Origin: an uncultured Christensenella sp.
Lineage (GTDB): Bacteria; Bacillota; Clostridia; Christensenellales; Borkfalkiaceae
Assembly (NCBI GenBank): GCA_910578145.1
Contig: CAJTPJ010000003.1
Span: 146,690 to 173,583 of the forward strand
Direction of reading: 5' to 3'
DNA length: 26,894 bases
In this document: one piece after another, positions 7,631 through 14,885 of the stretch
Layout: every line of letters starts with the position of its first letter
Numbering within the stretch: position 1 is the first letter of the stretch
Notes under the pieces: generated by a model
What the model saw: only the letters and a program-made list of their open reading frames with translations
Told to the model about the DNA's origin: nothing
Databases searched by the model: none
Position numbers and translations under genes: made by a program

Positions 7631-7890
7631 TGTTTTTCCTTCCCCGGCTCGTCCAGTTGCAAATAATAATTTGTGTCGTTGTGCAGCCTATCAAGCCGTT
7701 TATTTATTCTTTTAAATTTTGCAAAGTCTTTAACAGGGTCAATCTTTTCAAATTCAGTTATAAGCTCGTTAAACTTTTTTTCTTGCCGTTCAAGCAGAAA
7801 ACCATTAAGCGCGCATGTCGCATTGCGCGACATTAAAAGTCTTTTTACAAGCTCGCAAAGCTCGTCCTTTGTCAGCTCCGTAAGTTTCAT
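7627..7890 (-). CDS. Small helical hypothetical protein
   Basis: An 87-aa, highly charged, all-helical protein (MKLTELTKDELCELVKRLLM..., later FAKFKRINKRLDRLHND). The ATG at 7888-7890 has AGAGG 8 bases upstream; the frame extends 18 codons further but overlaps the 515-aa gene. It lies 2 bases after that gene's stop and overlaps the DUF3850 gene by 4, so it is translationally coupled. No family recognised. Confidence 0.7.
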   Translation of the reverse strand: MKLTELTKDELCELVKRLLMSRNATCALNGFLLERQEKKFNELITEFEKIDPVKDFAKFKRINKRLDRLHNDTNYYLQLDEPGKEKQ

Positions 7891-7892
7891 TA

Positions 7893-9440
7893 TTAAACCT
7901 CTTTGGCGTGCGCTGTAAGCCACGTTATTACGTCCGTATAACAAATACCTTTGGAATCGAATTTGTCGTGCTTATCGTCTATAATTGAATAAGCTACGCG
8001 TTCTTTTGCGCCGGGAGTGGAACTGAAAGACCAATATTCAAAACCTACTTCAACGATGAGCGCGGCACCGTTGGCAAAATCGAAGCGGTAAAACGTTTTG
8101 TCTACCTGCGGTATTTCAAGCCACACGCCCCAGCTTCGGAAATCGTCCAGCCACGCGCGGCGTGCCTTTTCATTTTTAAGATTCAATAAATTTGCTTTTG
8201 CCTTTTCTTTCGGCTTGATTAAACTGTCAAGGTTTTTTATTAATTCGTCGTATTCCTCATCGCTTATAGGCAACGTTGCCGCTTCGGGTTCTGATTGTCC
8301 AGTCGACTGGACTTTGTTCTCTTCCGGTGTTTCCGCAACGTTCACCACCAGCCCGTCCTGCTCCGCTTTCCATTGTAAATACTGCTCTTGTTCGGCGTCC
8401 GATAAATAATCGCCAGTGTATATTAAATCTGATATATTGCGCGCTACTTCTTCCCACGTCAAGTTGATTTTTTGAAACGGGTCAAAGCTTATAAACTGTA
8501 TGCCGTTATTATCATATGTACGGTTCATTTTGGCTTCTTTGGAATAAAAACCGTGCGTAAAATTCTGCTTGTTGTCATAGTTATATACACCTTTTATAAA
8601 GTCCGGGAAATTGCCTTCTAACGGCTTGTTACGGTAACGATCTACTATCTGAAACTTTGCGTCTTCAACGTAAATATCTACACCCGTCAATCCGACTTTT
8701 ATTATTTCGGATTCAGCGCGCATTCCCGGTTCGCTATGTTGGATTAATTCATCAGCGGTAACTTCTTCAAGCTCCGCTTCAAACTCTTCGTCCGTCTGTT
8801 CCGGTTCTTCGGGTTCCGTCAGTCCAATCGATTGGACTTTGTTCTCTTCCGGCTCCGGCGTTTCTGCCCGTTCCATAAATTCCAGAAGCGGCGCGGGCGC
8901 AGGCTTTTTAACAAGCTCCAGAAACTCGTCCGCGGTCTTGCAGTCCGGCAGCTCGCCATTATCTGTTATGTATTTATCCCAGTAGCGGCGTACTTCCTTA
9001 ATTTTTGAAACGCTGTCTTTCGGCGTCAGAATCCTTTCTATTCCGCCGCGACCGCGTATAGTCTTTGCCTTGCTCATTTCCAAAAGCGCCGTATATGAAT
9101 AACCCCTGAACTTGTTCTCGATATAAAGCGGCGTTTCGCTCTTTGCGTAATTAAACGCTTGCATAAGCCCGTAAGTTGTTGAGCGTTTAAACCCGAACTC
9201 CGCCTCGGCAAGCTCTTCTATATTCGCATAGCCCAGCGCTTCATAATATTTACAACGGTTTGCTTCGTCCAAGCGAAAGCCTATAAAATACGACCTGTGT
9301 TTTATATCGTCTATCGCGTCGTTTACTACTTTTAAAAAATCATTGGCATATACGAGCTGCGTTTCATCGCTCGCTTTGACTTTTTTATTCTCCAAAGGTC
9401 TATACTCGCCGTATTTGTTTTGAATTAAAACGTCGTCCAT
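7893..9440 (-). CDS. 515-aa protein of mobile elements with N-terminal HTH-like region and C-terminal conserved domain
   Basis: Residues ~20-130 (KYYEALGYANIEELAEAEFG, then a Tyr/Leu-rich helix) look like the DNA-binding N-terminal part of partition or replication proteins of Bacillota elements. An acidic linker contains two in-frame copies of EENKVQS(I/T)G, each encoded by a DNA palindrome (8821..8838 and 8297..8312). The C-terminal ~100 residues (RRAWLDDFRSWGVWLEI..FYRFDFANGA) match by memory a domain often found in Clostridia mobile elements. The start is the ATG at 9438-9440 with AGAGG 7 bases upstream. A role in segregation, replication or regulation is inference. Confidence 0.7.
   Translation of the reverse strand: MDDVLIQNKYGEYRPLENKKVKASDETQLVYANDFLKVVNDAIDDIKHRSYFIGFRLDEANRCKYYEALGYANIEELAEAEFGFKRSTTYGLMQAFNYAKSETPLYIENKFRGYSYTALLEMSKAKTIRGRGGIERILTPKDSVSKIKEVRRYWDKYITDNGELPDCKTADEFLELVKKPAPAPLLEFMERAETPEPEENKVQSIGLTEPEEPEQTDEEFEAELEEVTADELIQHSEPGMRAESEIIKVGLTGVDIYVEDAKFQIVDRYRNKPLEGNFPDFIKGVYNYDNKQNFTHGFYSKEAKMNRTYDNNGIQFISFDPFQKINLTWEEVARNISDLIYTGDYLSDAEQEQYLQWKAEQDGLVVNVAETPEENKVQSTGQSEPEAATLPISDEEYDELIKNLDSLIKPKEKAKANLLNLKNEKARRAWLDDFRSWGVWLEIPQVDKTFYRFDFANGAALIVEVGFEYWSFSSTPGAKERVAYSIIDDKHDKFDSKGICYTDVITWLTAHAKEV
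8297..8312. repeat. Dispersed palindrome, copy 2 (16 bp, in coding sequence)
   Basis: GTCCAGTCGACTGGAC is a perfect 16-bp palindrome. Relative to copies 1 and 3, both arms carry a compensating change (A to G in one, T to C in the other), so symmetry is kept. It encodes VQSTG in the 515-aa protein. Confidence 0.85.
8821..8838. repeat. Dispersed palindrome, copy 3 (18 bp, in coding sequence)
   Basis: The 18 bases are identical to 373..390. They encode VQSIG in the acidic linker of the 515-aa protein. The bases just after it (TTGTTCTCTTCCGG) are shared with copy 2, so a longer unit was duplicated within the gene. Confidence 0.85.
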
Positions 9441-9444
9441 ATAG

Positions 9445-9684
9445 TTACCTCTTTTGATGTTCAAGATATTTAATAGTCTTGTTAACGTACATTTCCGCGT
9501 CTATTGCCGGTCCGTGGCGCGACGTCATTTTTTGGATTGCCTGAATACGTTTTTTTATGCCGCACAGTTCCGTTATTAATTTATCGCAGGTCCTGTTTAT
9601 TTCTTCTGCATTGGGGTCAAGTGTTACCGGCGGCTCTATCGGGTAAGGCTGAAAACAATTATTTAAATCTACTTTATTTTTCAT
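9445..9684 (-). CDS. Small hypothetical protein
   Basis: A 79-aa protein with a Pro-rich N-terminus and a helical remainder (TCDKLITELCGIKKRIQAIQ). GAGG lies 7 bases upstream of the ATG. It sits 4 bases before the 515-aa gene and 13 bases after the DUF5348 gene in the same leftward unit. No family recognised; no membrane segment. Confidence 0.65.
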   Translation of the reverse strand: MKNKVDLNNCFQPYPIEPPVTLDPNAEEINRTCDKLITELCGIKKRIQAIQKMTSRHGPAIDAEMYVNKTIKYLEHQKR

Positions 9685-9697
9685 TCCGTTACCTCAA

Positions 9698-9931
9698 CTA
9701 CACCCGTGCCATAACGCCTTCGAGCTTTAAACCTCTAAGCCCCACGGCGTAATATTCGCCGGTTGAAAAATCAGCTTCAATTCTTGTATGCAGCCATTTA
9801 TTGCACAGAAAAAGTTCCACGCAATCACCGCAATGGAACTCATATTCCGAGCCACTGCACCCGTTCGCTATTGCCAATCTGTCACCGCTGTTTAAGTACA
9901 ATTTGCCCTTTAAAAATCTTTTGTTGTTCAT
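9698..9931 (-). CDS. DUF5348-like small protein
   Basis: A 77-aa beta-rich protein. LKGKLYLNSGDRLAIANG, then GDCVELFLCNKWLHTRIE and EYYAVGLRGLKLEGVMARV, follows the DUF5348 pattern: short strands, a central GxxVEv-W segment, and a YY-glycine-leucine ending. Such proteins are widespread in Clostridia mobile elements and have no known activity. AAGGAAGG lies 7 bases before the ATG. The start overlaps the stop of the doubtful upstream frame by 4 bases. Confidence 0.7.
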   Translation of the reverse strand: MNNKRFLKGKLYLNSGDRLAIANGCSGSEYEFHCGDCVELFLCNKWLHTRIEADFSTGEYYAVGLRGLKLEGVMARV

Positions 9932-10158
9932 CTTAAACCTTCCTTAAATTTTATTTTAAACTCCCCGGAAAGAGTGTTTAATGCTTGTCCTTCAATTCCC
10001 GCACTGATTCCGGCAGTACGGGAACGAAAGGTAAAAGAGCCGAAGGACCGGGCTTTACCAGCCCCCCGACGTATAGACGCCGTCGTCGCTATTGTTAATT
10101 TGCTATTTGCTGAATTTTTATATTTATTTTTTTGTTTTTGCAACTCCGGCGTTATCAT
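9928..10158 (-). CDS. Doubtful small basic protein
   Basis: A 76-aa frame, Lys/Arg/Ser/Gly-rich, with no recognised motif. For it: same direction as the operon and a 4-base ATGA overlap with the DUF5348 start. Against it: no ribosome binding site upstream, a start next to a CGGCGC/GCGCCG hairpin (10160-10180), and amino-acid composition unlike its neighbours. The DNA from 9935 to 10205 may instead be non-coding or a gene remnant. Confidence 0.3.
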   Translation of the reverse strand: MITPELQKQKNKYKNSANSKLTIATTASIRRGAGKARSFGSFTFRSRTAGISAGIEGQALNTLSGEFKIKFKEGLR

Positions 10159-10210
10159 TCGGCGCGGTTAAAGTGCGCCGTATTACTTCCGCTTTTCCGC
10201 GGTTGTTGGC

Positions 10211-10366
10211 TTATTTCTTTTTCTTTTCTTCTTCCGGCTTAAACGTATGCGTTACCTGCCTATCCGTCGGAGAAACGAGTACGACTTTACCGGTCTTTGT
10301 ATACATATCCGCCGCATAGTCTTTTGCTTCTTGTTCGGTTGCGAAAGTCTTACCGCTCCGCTTCAC
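10211..10366 (-). CDS. Small DUF2188-like protein, GTG start
   Basis: A 51-aa protein read from the GTG at 10364-10366, with AGGA about 5 bases upstream. It reads KRSGKTFATEQEAKDYAADM, then a short strand pair KTGKVVLVSPTDRQVTHTF and a Lys-rich tail. The 'FaTeqeAkdyA' helix followed by a strand and a D-R turn resembles DUF2188-type small proteins. It begins 6 bases after the stop of the Lys-rich gene, in the same direction. The family call is tentative. Confidence 0.55.
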   Translation of the reverse strand: MKRSGKTFATEQEAKDYAADMYTKTGKVVLVSPTDRQVTHTFKPEEEKKKK

Positions 10367-10372
10367 GTCGTC

Positions 10373-10855
10373 CTACGCCGTATATCCTCCGGTCTTTGCA
10401 ACGCGCCGCAGCACTTTCGATAACGGTTTAGTTTTTGGTTTGCCGACGTTTAATATAAGCGGCGTAACTTTGGACTCTTTCATCTCCTCAGTGTCGCTAT
10501 GTTTTAACGGGTCTGCAACGCGCTTTTTCGGACTTTTAACGGGCTTCTTCGTTTTGTCGGGTTTGGGTTCCGCACGTTTTCCAGCGGGCTTCTGTTTTGT
10601 CTTTTTCGGTGCTTTCGGCGCGGTCGACTTTATCTTTTTAACCGACTTTTCTTTCTTTTTGTTTTTACCGCTTATATCAGACGTGCCCGAAAGCATTACT
10701 ACCGCGCCCGCCTCTGATATCGTAGCTTTATACCCTTTCGGGATTTTCTTCTCTTCTCCCTCTTTTATGCGTTTATTTAATTTCGTTGCCGCAGGCTGTT
10801 CGGAAGCTGCCTTTTTACCGCTCCGCTTCTTAGGCTGCTTATCTTTCTTTTTCAT
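10373..10855 (-). CDS. Very Lys-rich, histone-H1-like protein
   Basis: A 160-aa protein dominated by Lys, Pro and Ala (runs such as KKKDKQPKKRSGKKA, KPDKTKKPVKSPKKR), with a short non-basic island (~residues 42-63: GYKATISEAGAVVMLSGTSD). The composition resembles bacterial histone-H1-like and viral DNA-condensing proteins; disorder and nucleic-acid binding are likely. AAAGGAG lies 7 bases upstream. It is the first gene after a 168-base gap that holds the candidate ncRNA on the other strand. It might coat element DNA; this is inference from composition alone. Confidence 0.65.
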   Translation of the reverse strand: MKKKDKQPKKRSGKKAASEQPAATKLNKRIKEGEEKKIPKGYKATISEAGAVVMLSGTSDISGKNKKKEKSVKKIKSTAPKAPKKTKQKPAGKRAEPKPDKTKKPVKSPKKRVADPLKHSDTEEMKESKVTPLILNVGKPKTKPLSKVLRRVAKTGGYTA

Positions 10856-10873
10856 AATTTCGCTCCTTTTAAC

Positions 10874-10902
10874 TTGACTGTCGCTTATTTATGTGTTATT
10901 CT
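10874..10902 (+). promoter_or_regulatory. Rightward promoter for the candidate ncRNA
   Basis: TTGACT (10874-10879), a 17-base spacer, and an extended -10 TGTTATTCT (TATTCT at 10897-10902). It points against the surrounding operon, with a predicted start near 10909. Confidence 0.6.
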
Positions 10903-10908
10903 TTAAAT

Positions 10909-11034
10909 GGTCCTTGAAATAAAGGAACACCACAACCCACAGGGTTGAATGCAGGTAAGGCTGAAATGCCTTGCACCTTGTTGGTATAAATAACCCAACC
11001 GGAGATAGATGGTTAAGTCTATCTCATTTTTTTT
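10909..11034 (+). ncRNA. Candidate structured ncRNA, ~125 nt, antisense to the operon
   Basis: A rightward promoter (10874-10902) and a terminator with eight T residues bracket ~125 bases in a gap between leftward genes. Stems seen: CCTT/AAGG 10912-10925; CAACCC/GGGTTG 10933-10947; AGGTAAGGC with GCCTT-gc-ACCT 10953-10978; GTTGG/CCAAC 10980-10999; GAGATAGA/TCTATCTC 11002-11025. GGGTT (10942-10946) could instead pair with AACCC (10992-10996), so alternative folds are possible. It matches no riboswitch I know. On the other strand the same DNA is the 5' leader of the Lys-rich gene. Possible roles are antisense control, a packaging or copy-control RNA, or a leader element. Confidence 0.5.
11002..11034 (+). 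terminator. Rightward intrinsic terminator of the candidate ncRNA
   Basis: GAGATAGA (11002-11009) pairs with TCTATCTC (11018-11025) across an 8-base loop, then A and eight T (11027-11034). Leftward it overlaps the stop codon and terminal Lys codons of the 142-aa gene. Confidence 0.75.
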
Positions 11035-11452
11035 GCTTTAATTCAGTGATTTTTTTACGGTTTTCACTTGAAATTTTACTGTGATTCAAGACTTTATCTT
11101 TTACTTGTAATACCTGCTCATCGTTTAAATCATATTTTGAATCGTTTTCTACAAAGCGCACTCCGTCTATCTTTATAGGCTTACCGTCCGCGTCTTTGAT
11201 TTCAACAAAATGCTTAAAATATGTAGTTTTGCCGTTGCCCTTGTTATAGCCTTTAAGTTTCGTTGTGTTCGGCTGGTTTTCCGTTGTCAGTCTTACAACT
11301 CCCAGTTCGCCGGATTTATTACGGGCAATAACCGCAATCCAACGCTTTTCTTTCGGTTTGGATTTGCTTTTTTTATTTGTGGGAAGGTATTCGTCTTTTG
11401 TCTTTATTGTCCTACCAATAGCGCCGGCGCCCTTTTTCTTATCTTTTGCCAT
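11024..11452 (-). CDS. Basic uncharacterised protein of the envelope cassette
   Basis: A 142-aa protein. The first ~35 residues are Lys-rich and likely disordered. A folded core (~36-105) follows, WIAVIARNKSGELGVVRLTT through KIDGVRFVENDSKYDL, apparently beta-rich, then a charged helical end. There is no signal peptide or membrane segment, so it should be cytoplasmic. It overlaps the upstream membrane-protein gene by 14 bases and has an AGGAAAGAGAAG-type site. No family recognised; a conserved partner of the membrane proteins is the contextual guess. Confidence 0.7.
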   Translation of the reverse strand: MAKDKKKGAGAIGRTIKTKDEYLPTNKKSKSKPKEKRWIAVIARNKSGELGVVRLTTENQPNTTKLKGYNKGNGKTTYFKHFVEIKDADGKPIKIDGVRFVENDSKYDLNDEQVLQVKDKVLNHSKISSENRKKITELKQKK

Positions 11453-11762
11453 TGCTTCTCTTTCCTTTTACGTACGGCGTTTGCGGCTTTTTCGGAGCCT
11501 GCGGTATTTCCAATATGATTTTTTGCGTATTCTGCGCCGCCGCTAAATCAACGTAGCGCCTGTGCCATAACTGCGCTTTCCGACGTCTGCGTTCTGCAAG
11601 CCATTGAGCTATTGAAATTAACGCCCATAAAACGAATAACCCGGCAACAACCCAAGCGCCCAACGAAAACAAATTTAGCCAATCCGCATATTGATTAAGA
11701 TATCTGAACAGAAAGCCCAGACCCGTAAAACAACCGCTTATAAACAGTAATAAAATCGTCAT
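11439..11762 (-). CDS. Small membrane protein with basic cytoplasmic tail
   Basis: A 107-aa protein with two hydrophobic segments (~1-20, ILLLFISGCFTGLGFLF; ~30-53, LFSLGAWVVAGLFVLWALIS), followed by RRRRK and a ~45-residue basic/Pro-rich tail. By the positive-inside rule the tail is cytoplasmic. AAAGGAG lies upstream, and the start overlaps the preceding stop by 4 bases. It is one of three consecutive small membrane proteins; no family recognised. Confidence 0.72.
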   Translation of the reverse strand: MTILLLFISGCFTGLGFLFRYLNQYADWLNLFSLGAWVVAGLFVLWALISIAQWLAERRRRKAQLWHRRYVDLAAAQNTQKIILEIPQAPKKPQTPYVKGKRSNGKR

Positions 11763-12151
11763 ATCGTTTTAACTCCTTTTTTTGTATTTGCACCCGTAAT
11801 ATGCGTCGTTTTCGCCGCTTTTACGGGTTGTTTTATGTTTGCCGGTATTTGCGGCGCCGGTTTAGCCGTTGCCCCCCGAATATGCGCCGTTTTAACCGCT
11901 TTTGCCGGTTTATCCGGTTGCGGCTCTTTTTCACCGTTGCAGTAAACTATTGCAGGCGGCTCTTCCGCCTTCCGCTCACGCTGCACGGCGCTTAATATTA
12001 TTCGCAAAGCGCCGAGCGTTAACAGCGCATATATGTCATACGGTTCGGGCAATCTCGTTCCGAGTATTCCGCACGCCATAAATGTAATTTCAAGAATAAT
12101 CCGCAACCACTTCCGGCGGCGGCGTTTTCGTTCCTGCTTTGCCTTTCGCAT
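11759..12151 (-). CDS. Small membrane protein with repeated C-terminal tail
   Basis: A 130-aa protein. A strongly basic N-terminus (QERKRRRRKWLR) precedes two hydrophobic segments (~16-32 and ~39-55). The rest is a soluble Lys/Pro/Ala tail holding two imperfect copies of a short unit: KAVKTAHIRGATAKP and KAAKTTHITGANTKK. Its ATG shares a base with the preceding stop (TAATG), and it overlaps the next gene by 4 bases, so translation is tightly coupled. The tail may contact nucleic acid or the Lys-rich proteins encoded nearby. Confidence 0.72.
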   Translation of the reverse strand: MRKAKQERKRRRRKWLRIILEITFMACGILGTRLPEPYDIYALLTLGALRIILSAVQRERKAEEPPAIVYCNGEKEPQPDKPAKAVKTAHIRGATAKPAPQIPANIKQPVKAAKTTHITGANTKKGVKTI

Positions 12152-12372
12152 TACTCTTCTTTGTCCTTGTCCTTGTTTTTGCTTAAAACTTTGTTAAGCT
12201 CGCCGCCAATCCTGATTAAAATAAATACCGTCGCTATGCCGCCCAGAATTGCGCAAATCCAAGTTACCGCAGGCAATAACTTTTCTATAAGTTCAATACT
12301 CTCCGCAAAGTAATTCATAACTTCCAGCCCTATTACAAACGTTATTGTTAATATCGTAAACAGCGCTATCAT
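12151..12372 (-). CDS. 73-aa membrane protein with inovirus coat-like layout
   Basis: An N-terminal hydrophobic segment (~1-20) ends near NYFA, resembling a signal peptide. A short acidic amphipathic stretch (ESIELIEKLL), a second membrane segment (~36-56, WICAILGGIATVFILIRIG) and a Lys-rich tail (NKVLSKNKDKDKEE) follow. The order signal, acidic helix, membrane span, basic tail is that of filamentous-phage major coat proteins. It may equally be an ordinary two-span membrane protein. The start overlaps the 835-aa gene by 4 bases (ATGA) and the stop overlaps the next ATG by 1. Confidence 0.7.
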   Translation of the reverse strand: MIALFTILTITFVIGLEVMNYFAESIELIEKLLPAVTWICAILGGIATVFILIRIGGELNKVLSKNKDKDKEE

Positions 12373-14876
12373 TTGGTTTTGCCTGCCTTTGCGTTATTTG
12401 TTTTCTGTTTGCCGTTCTGCGGCGCTTTCCGCTTCTGCGCGGGCTTTGCCTTAGCTTTTGCTTTCTTGCGTTTTGCCGCGGCTTTACGGCGCTTTTGCTC
12501 CGCTTGCTTTTTAGCCTTTGCATTTTGCGCGGCGGTCTTTTTCTCTGCTTTCGCTTGTTGCCTTGCAGCTTTGACGTCTTGCTTAGCTTTCTGTTTCGCC
12601 GCTTTTTTATTGTCCTTTGCTTCGATTTTTTCACGGTAAATTTGCTCTTTACGAAGGAGCTTGTTTTGATAACGTGATATCTGCAAGGCTTCTTTCCGAG
12701 CCAGCTTTGCCTGACGCAGTTTCTTCTTACGTTCCTTACGTTCGGCAGCTCTGGCTTTCAGTTTTACTGCCAGCTTTTTTATTGCTATGAACGGCTGTTT
12801 TATTAGCCACCATACGCCGCTTAACGCCCATTTCAAGCCTTTTTTTATGCCCCGCCATATCGTTGCAAATAAAGGGAAAAACAGCGATAACAGTTTTATC
12901 AAGACTGCCAATACTATCAAGCCGACGATTACTGTTATAGTTACCGCCCACCATTCGCCTCGGCACAGCGCATCTAAAAATAGTCCCCACCAATTTTTTT
13001 CATCAGGCTTTGCGTTCGGCGGCGGCGTAACGTCTGCCGCTATATCTATCGGCGACATTACAACCGGTATTACGGTTTTTACGTCGTTTTTGGTAAACGT
13101 AAGGTCTATAATGTCAAAGTCAAGCTGTATCCACTCTTGCGCAAAATACGCGTTCGTATCAACGGCTTTATAATTGCCAAAGTCACCGCCTATCAATGCC
13201 CAATCTTTTATACGTTCGTATTCGGTAGCTTCATTTGAAACGTATTCGGTTTGATGATATCTGAATAAATAAGTTGTTTCAGCTTTTGATTCTGCACTCT
13301 TTACAAACGCACGAAATACGTCGTAGTCGCTTTCGTCAATATAATAAGTATCGCAAAAGCCTTTCACCGATGAAGCCATTGTTATATCGTCTGCCGTCAC
13401 TTTTTGTATTGCCGACATTGTATAGCTGTTTTCGTGCTTGACTCCCGTCCCAAACAACCTGTCCCAAAGCGTGTCGGAAACCGTTTGGTCTGTGAGCTTA
13501 TATTCTTTCGTGGATTCAATTTCTGCAACAGTAAACTTTTCGTCTACCTCATCAAACAAAACACGCGCATAACGGTTGTTTACAAGCTCTGTTGTCGACC
13601 TTTCGCCGGAACGCTCAGGCTGGGATAAATTACCGTATTTCTCCGTAAACGCTTCCAGCCAGCCCTTTTCGCCTTTCGCTTTATTGCCTATTATCTTTTC
13701 TGCCGGCAACGTGTAATTATCCGCGTCGCCGTTTTCCGCGTAAAATAAATAATTCAAATAATATACGGGATTATCATACTGAAACTGTACGTCCATTAAA
13801 TAATCCGTTCCGTCATAACTCGTATAGTGGTTATATGCGTAATACCCGCCGAACTTCGCAGAGTCTGGGTTGTCTATTAAATCCTTTACCGCTTTCGTAG
13901 CAACAACGGAATACTTTAAGTCCGTGTTCGGGTTTAATTCTCTAATAGACCCGCCATTTACGTACTGTGTTAAATATTTTAATAATTCCGTATAAATAGT
14001 TTGGTTGCCGGTTACCAGTATCGGCGCGGTATACGCGTTTAACCACGTCGCTTTTACCGCCGTCATTTCCCCGTACTTGTCTACAATTTCATTAGGTACG
14101 GAAAAATAAACCGAGTGCAGCGTATCCTTTGTGTAACCGTCCGAATGCGTTCCCTCGGGTCTGAAATACGTTGCGTGTACGTCAAGCGTTAAATATTCGT
14201 CTAAGCCGTCCACAACGCATTGTAACGTGTCGTTTGCCGCAAGCTCTGAACCATAACCCTTCGCGTAGCCGCTATATGTATACGTTTGTGCGCAAGCGTA
14301 TTCCGTTACTTCGTTTTTAAACGATAACTCTATTCCGCTGACTTTATATACTCGCTTATTTTCTTCTAACGCTTTTAATATGCTTATCCGCTCCGCGTCG
14401 CTGAGCTGCACTTTAAATTTGTAAAACCGTCCTTCATATCCCGGCTCGGTACTATAATTTAAAAATTTTAATTGCGGCTTTATAGAATGCTGCTCGTTGC
14501 CGTATGTAAACTGAATTTTGTTGCGTTCAGTATTAGCGTCTATCGGTTTGTCTTGCGGATTGTATACGTATACGTACAGTCCGTAATCTACTTGTTTTAC
14601 CGCAAAATACGAATAGCAAAACTCAACGAATGAGATTATCTTCGGGTCGCCGTTATCTTTATGCGGGAATTTTGATATATCAAACTCTTCGTCGCCTATG
14701 GTCGAATTTTGCAAATCCGTCCATACGTTTTGATTTTCATACAAGTAAACAACGTCGTTTGCCGCCACCGTTGCCCGCGCACCAGTTCCAACGTTCAGGA
14801 GCGTTGCCGTAAACAGCGTAAAAACGGCAAGCAACACCGTTAAAACGTATTTAATTTTGTAAGCCTGCCGTTTCAT
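12369..14876 (-). CDS. Large exported membrane-anchored protein with Lys/Ala-rich cytoplasmic tail
   Basis: About 835 aa. A signal peptide (~1-40: YVLTVLLAVFTLFTATLL, then AxA-like ARATVAA) leads to a ~590-residue extracellular region rich in Tyr, Thr and Asn. A membrane span follows (~640-670, WWAVTITVIVGLIVLAVLIK) with an adjacent aromatic/amphipathic stretch. The last ~160 residues are an Arg/Lys/Ala helix-forming tail inside the cell. The layout is that of a surface spike or adhesin whose basic tail could bind DNA or the assembly machine. Start: ATG at 14874-14876, or the TTG just before it, which is better spaced from AGAGG. No ectodomain family recognised. Confidence 0.78.
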   Translation of the reverse strand: MKRQAYKIKYVLTVLLAVFTLFTATLLNVGTGARATVAANDVVYLYENQNVWTDLQNSTIGDEEFDISKFPHKDNGDPKIISFVEFCYSYFAVKQVDYGLYVYVYNPQDKPIDANTERNKIQFTYGNEQHSIKPQLKFLNYSTEPGYEGRFYKFKVQLSDAERISILKALEENKRVYKVSGIELSFKNEVTEYACAQTYTYSGYAKGYGSELAANDTLQCVVDGLDEYLTLDVHATYFRPEGTHSDGYTKDTLHSVYFSVPNEIVDKYGEMTAVKATWLNAYTAPILVTGNQTIYTELLKYLTQYVNGGSIRELNPNTDLKYSVVATKAVKDLIDNPDSAKFGGYYAYNHYTSYDGTDYLMDVQFQYDNPVYYLNYLFYAENGDADNYTLPAEKIIGNKAKGEKGWLEAFTEKYGNLSQPERSGERSTTELVNNRYARVLFDEVDEKFTVAEIESTKEYKLTDQTVSDTLWDRLFGTGVKHENSYTMSAIQKVTADDITMASSVKGFCDTYYIDESDYDVFRAFVKSAESKAETTYLFRYHQTEYVSNEATEYERIKDWALIGGDFGNYKAVDTNAYFAQEWIQLDFDIIDLTFTKNDVKTVIPVVMSPIDIAADVTPPPNAKPDEKNWWGLFLDALCRGEWWAVTITVIVGLIVLAVLIKLLSLFFPLFATIWRGIKKGLKWALSGVWWLIKQPFIAIKKLAVKLKARAAERKERKKKLRQAKLARKEALQISRYQNKLLRKEQIYREKIEAKDNKKAAKQKAKQDVKAARQQAKAEKKTAAQNAKAKKQAEQKRRKAAAKRKKAKAKAKPAQKRKAPQNGKQKTNNAKAGKTK

Positions 14877-14885
14877 CAATTTGTT

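Noticed and set aside
9974..10171. Plus-strand 65-aa frame with a hydrophobic end
   Set aside because: It opposes a one-directional operon and has no ribosome binding site. The region may be a remnant, but I cannot support a gene on either strand firmly.
12373..12639. Plus-strand frame encoding a very hydrophobic Ala/Phe/Cys-rich peptide
   Set aside because: It is the antisense image of the Lys/Ala-rich tail of the 835-aa protein. The similar plus-strand frame at 10440..10877 mirrors the Lys-rich gene.
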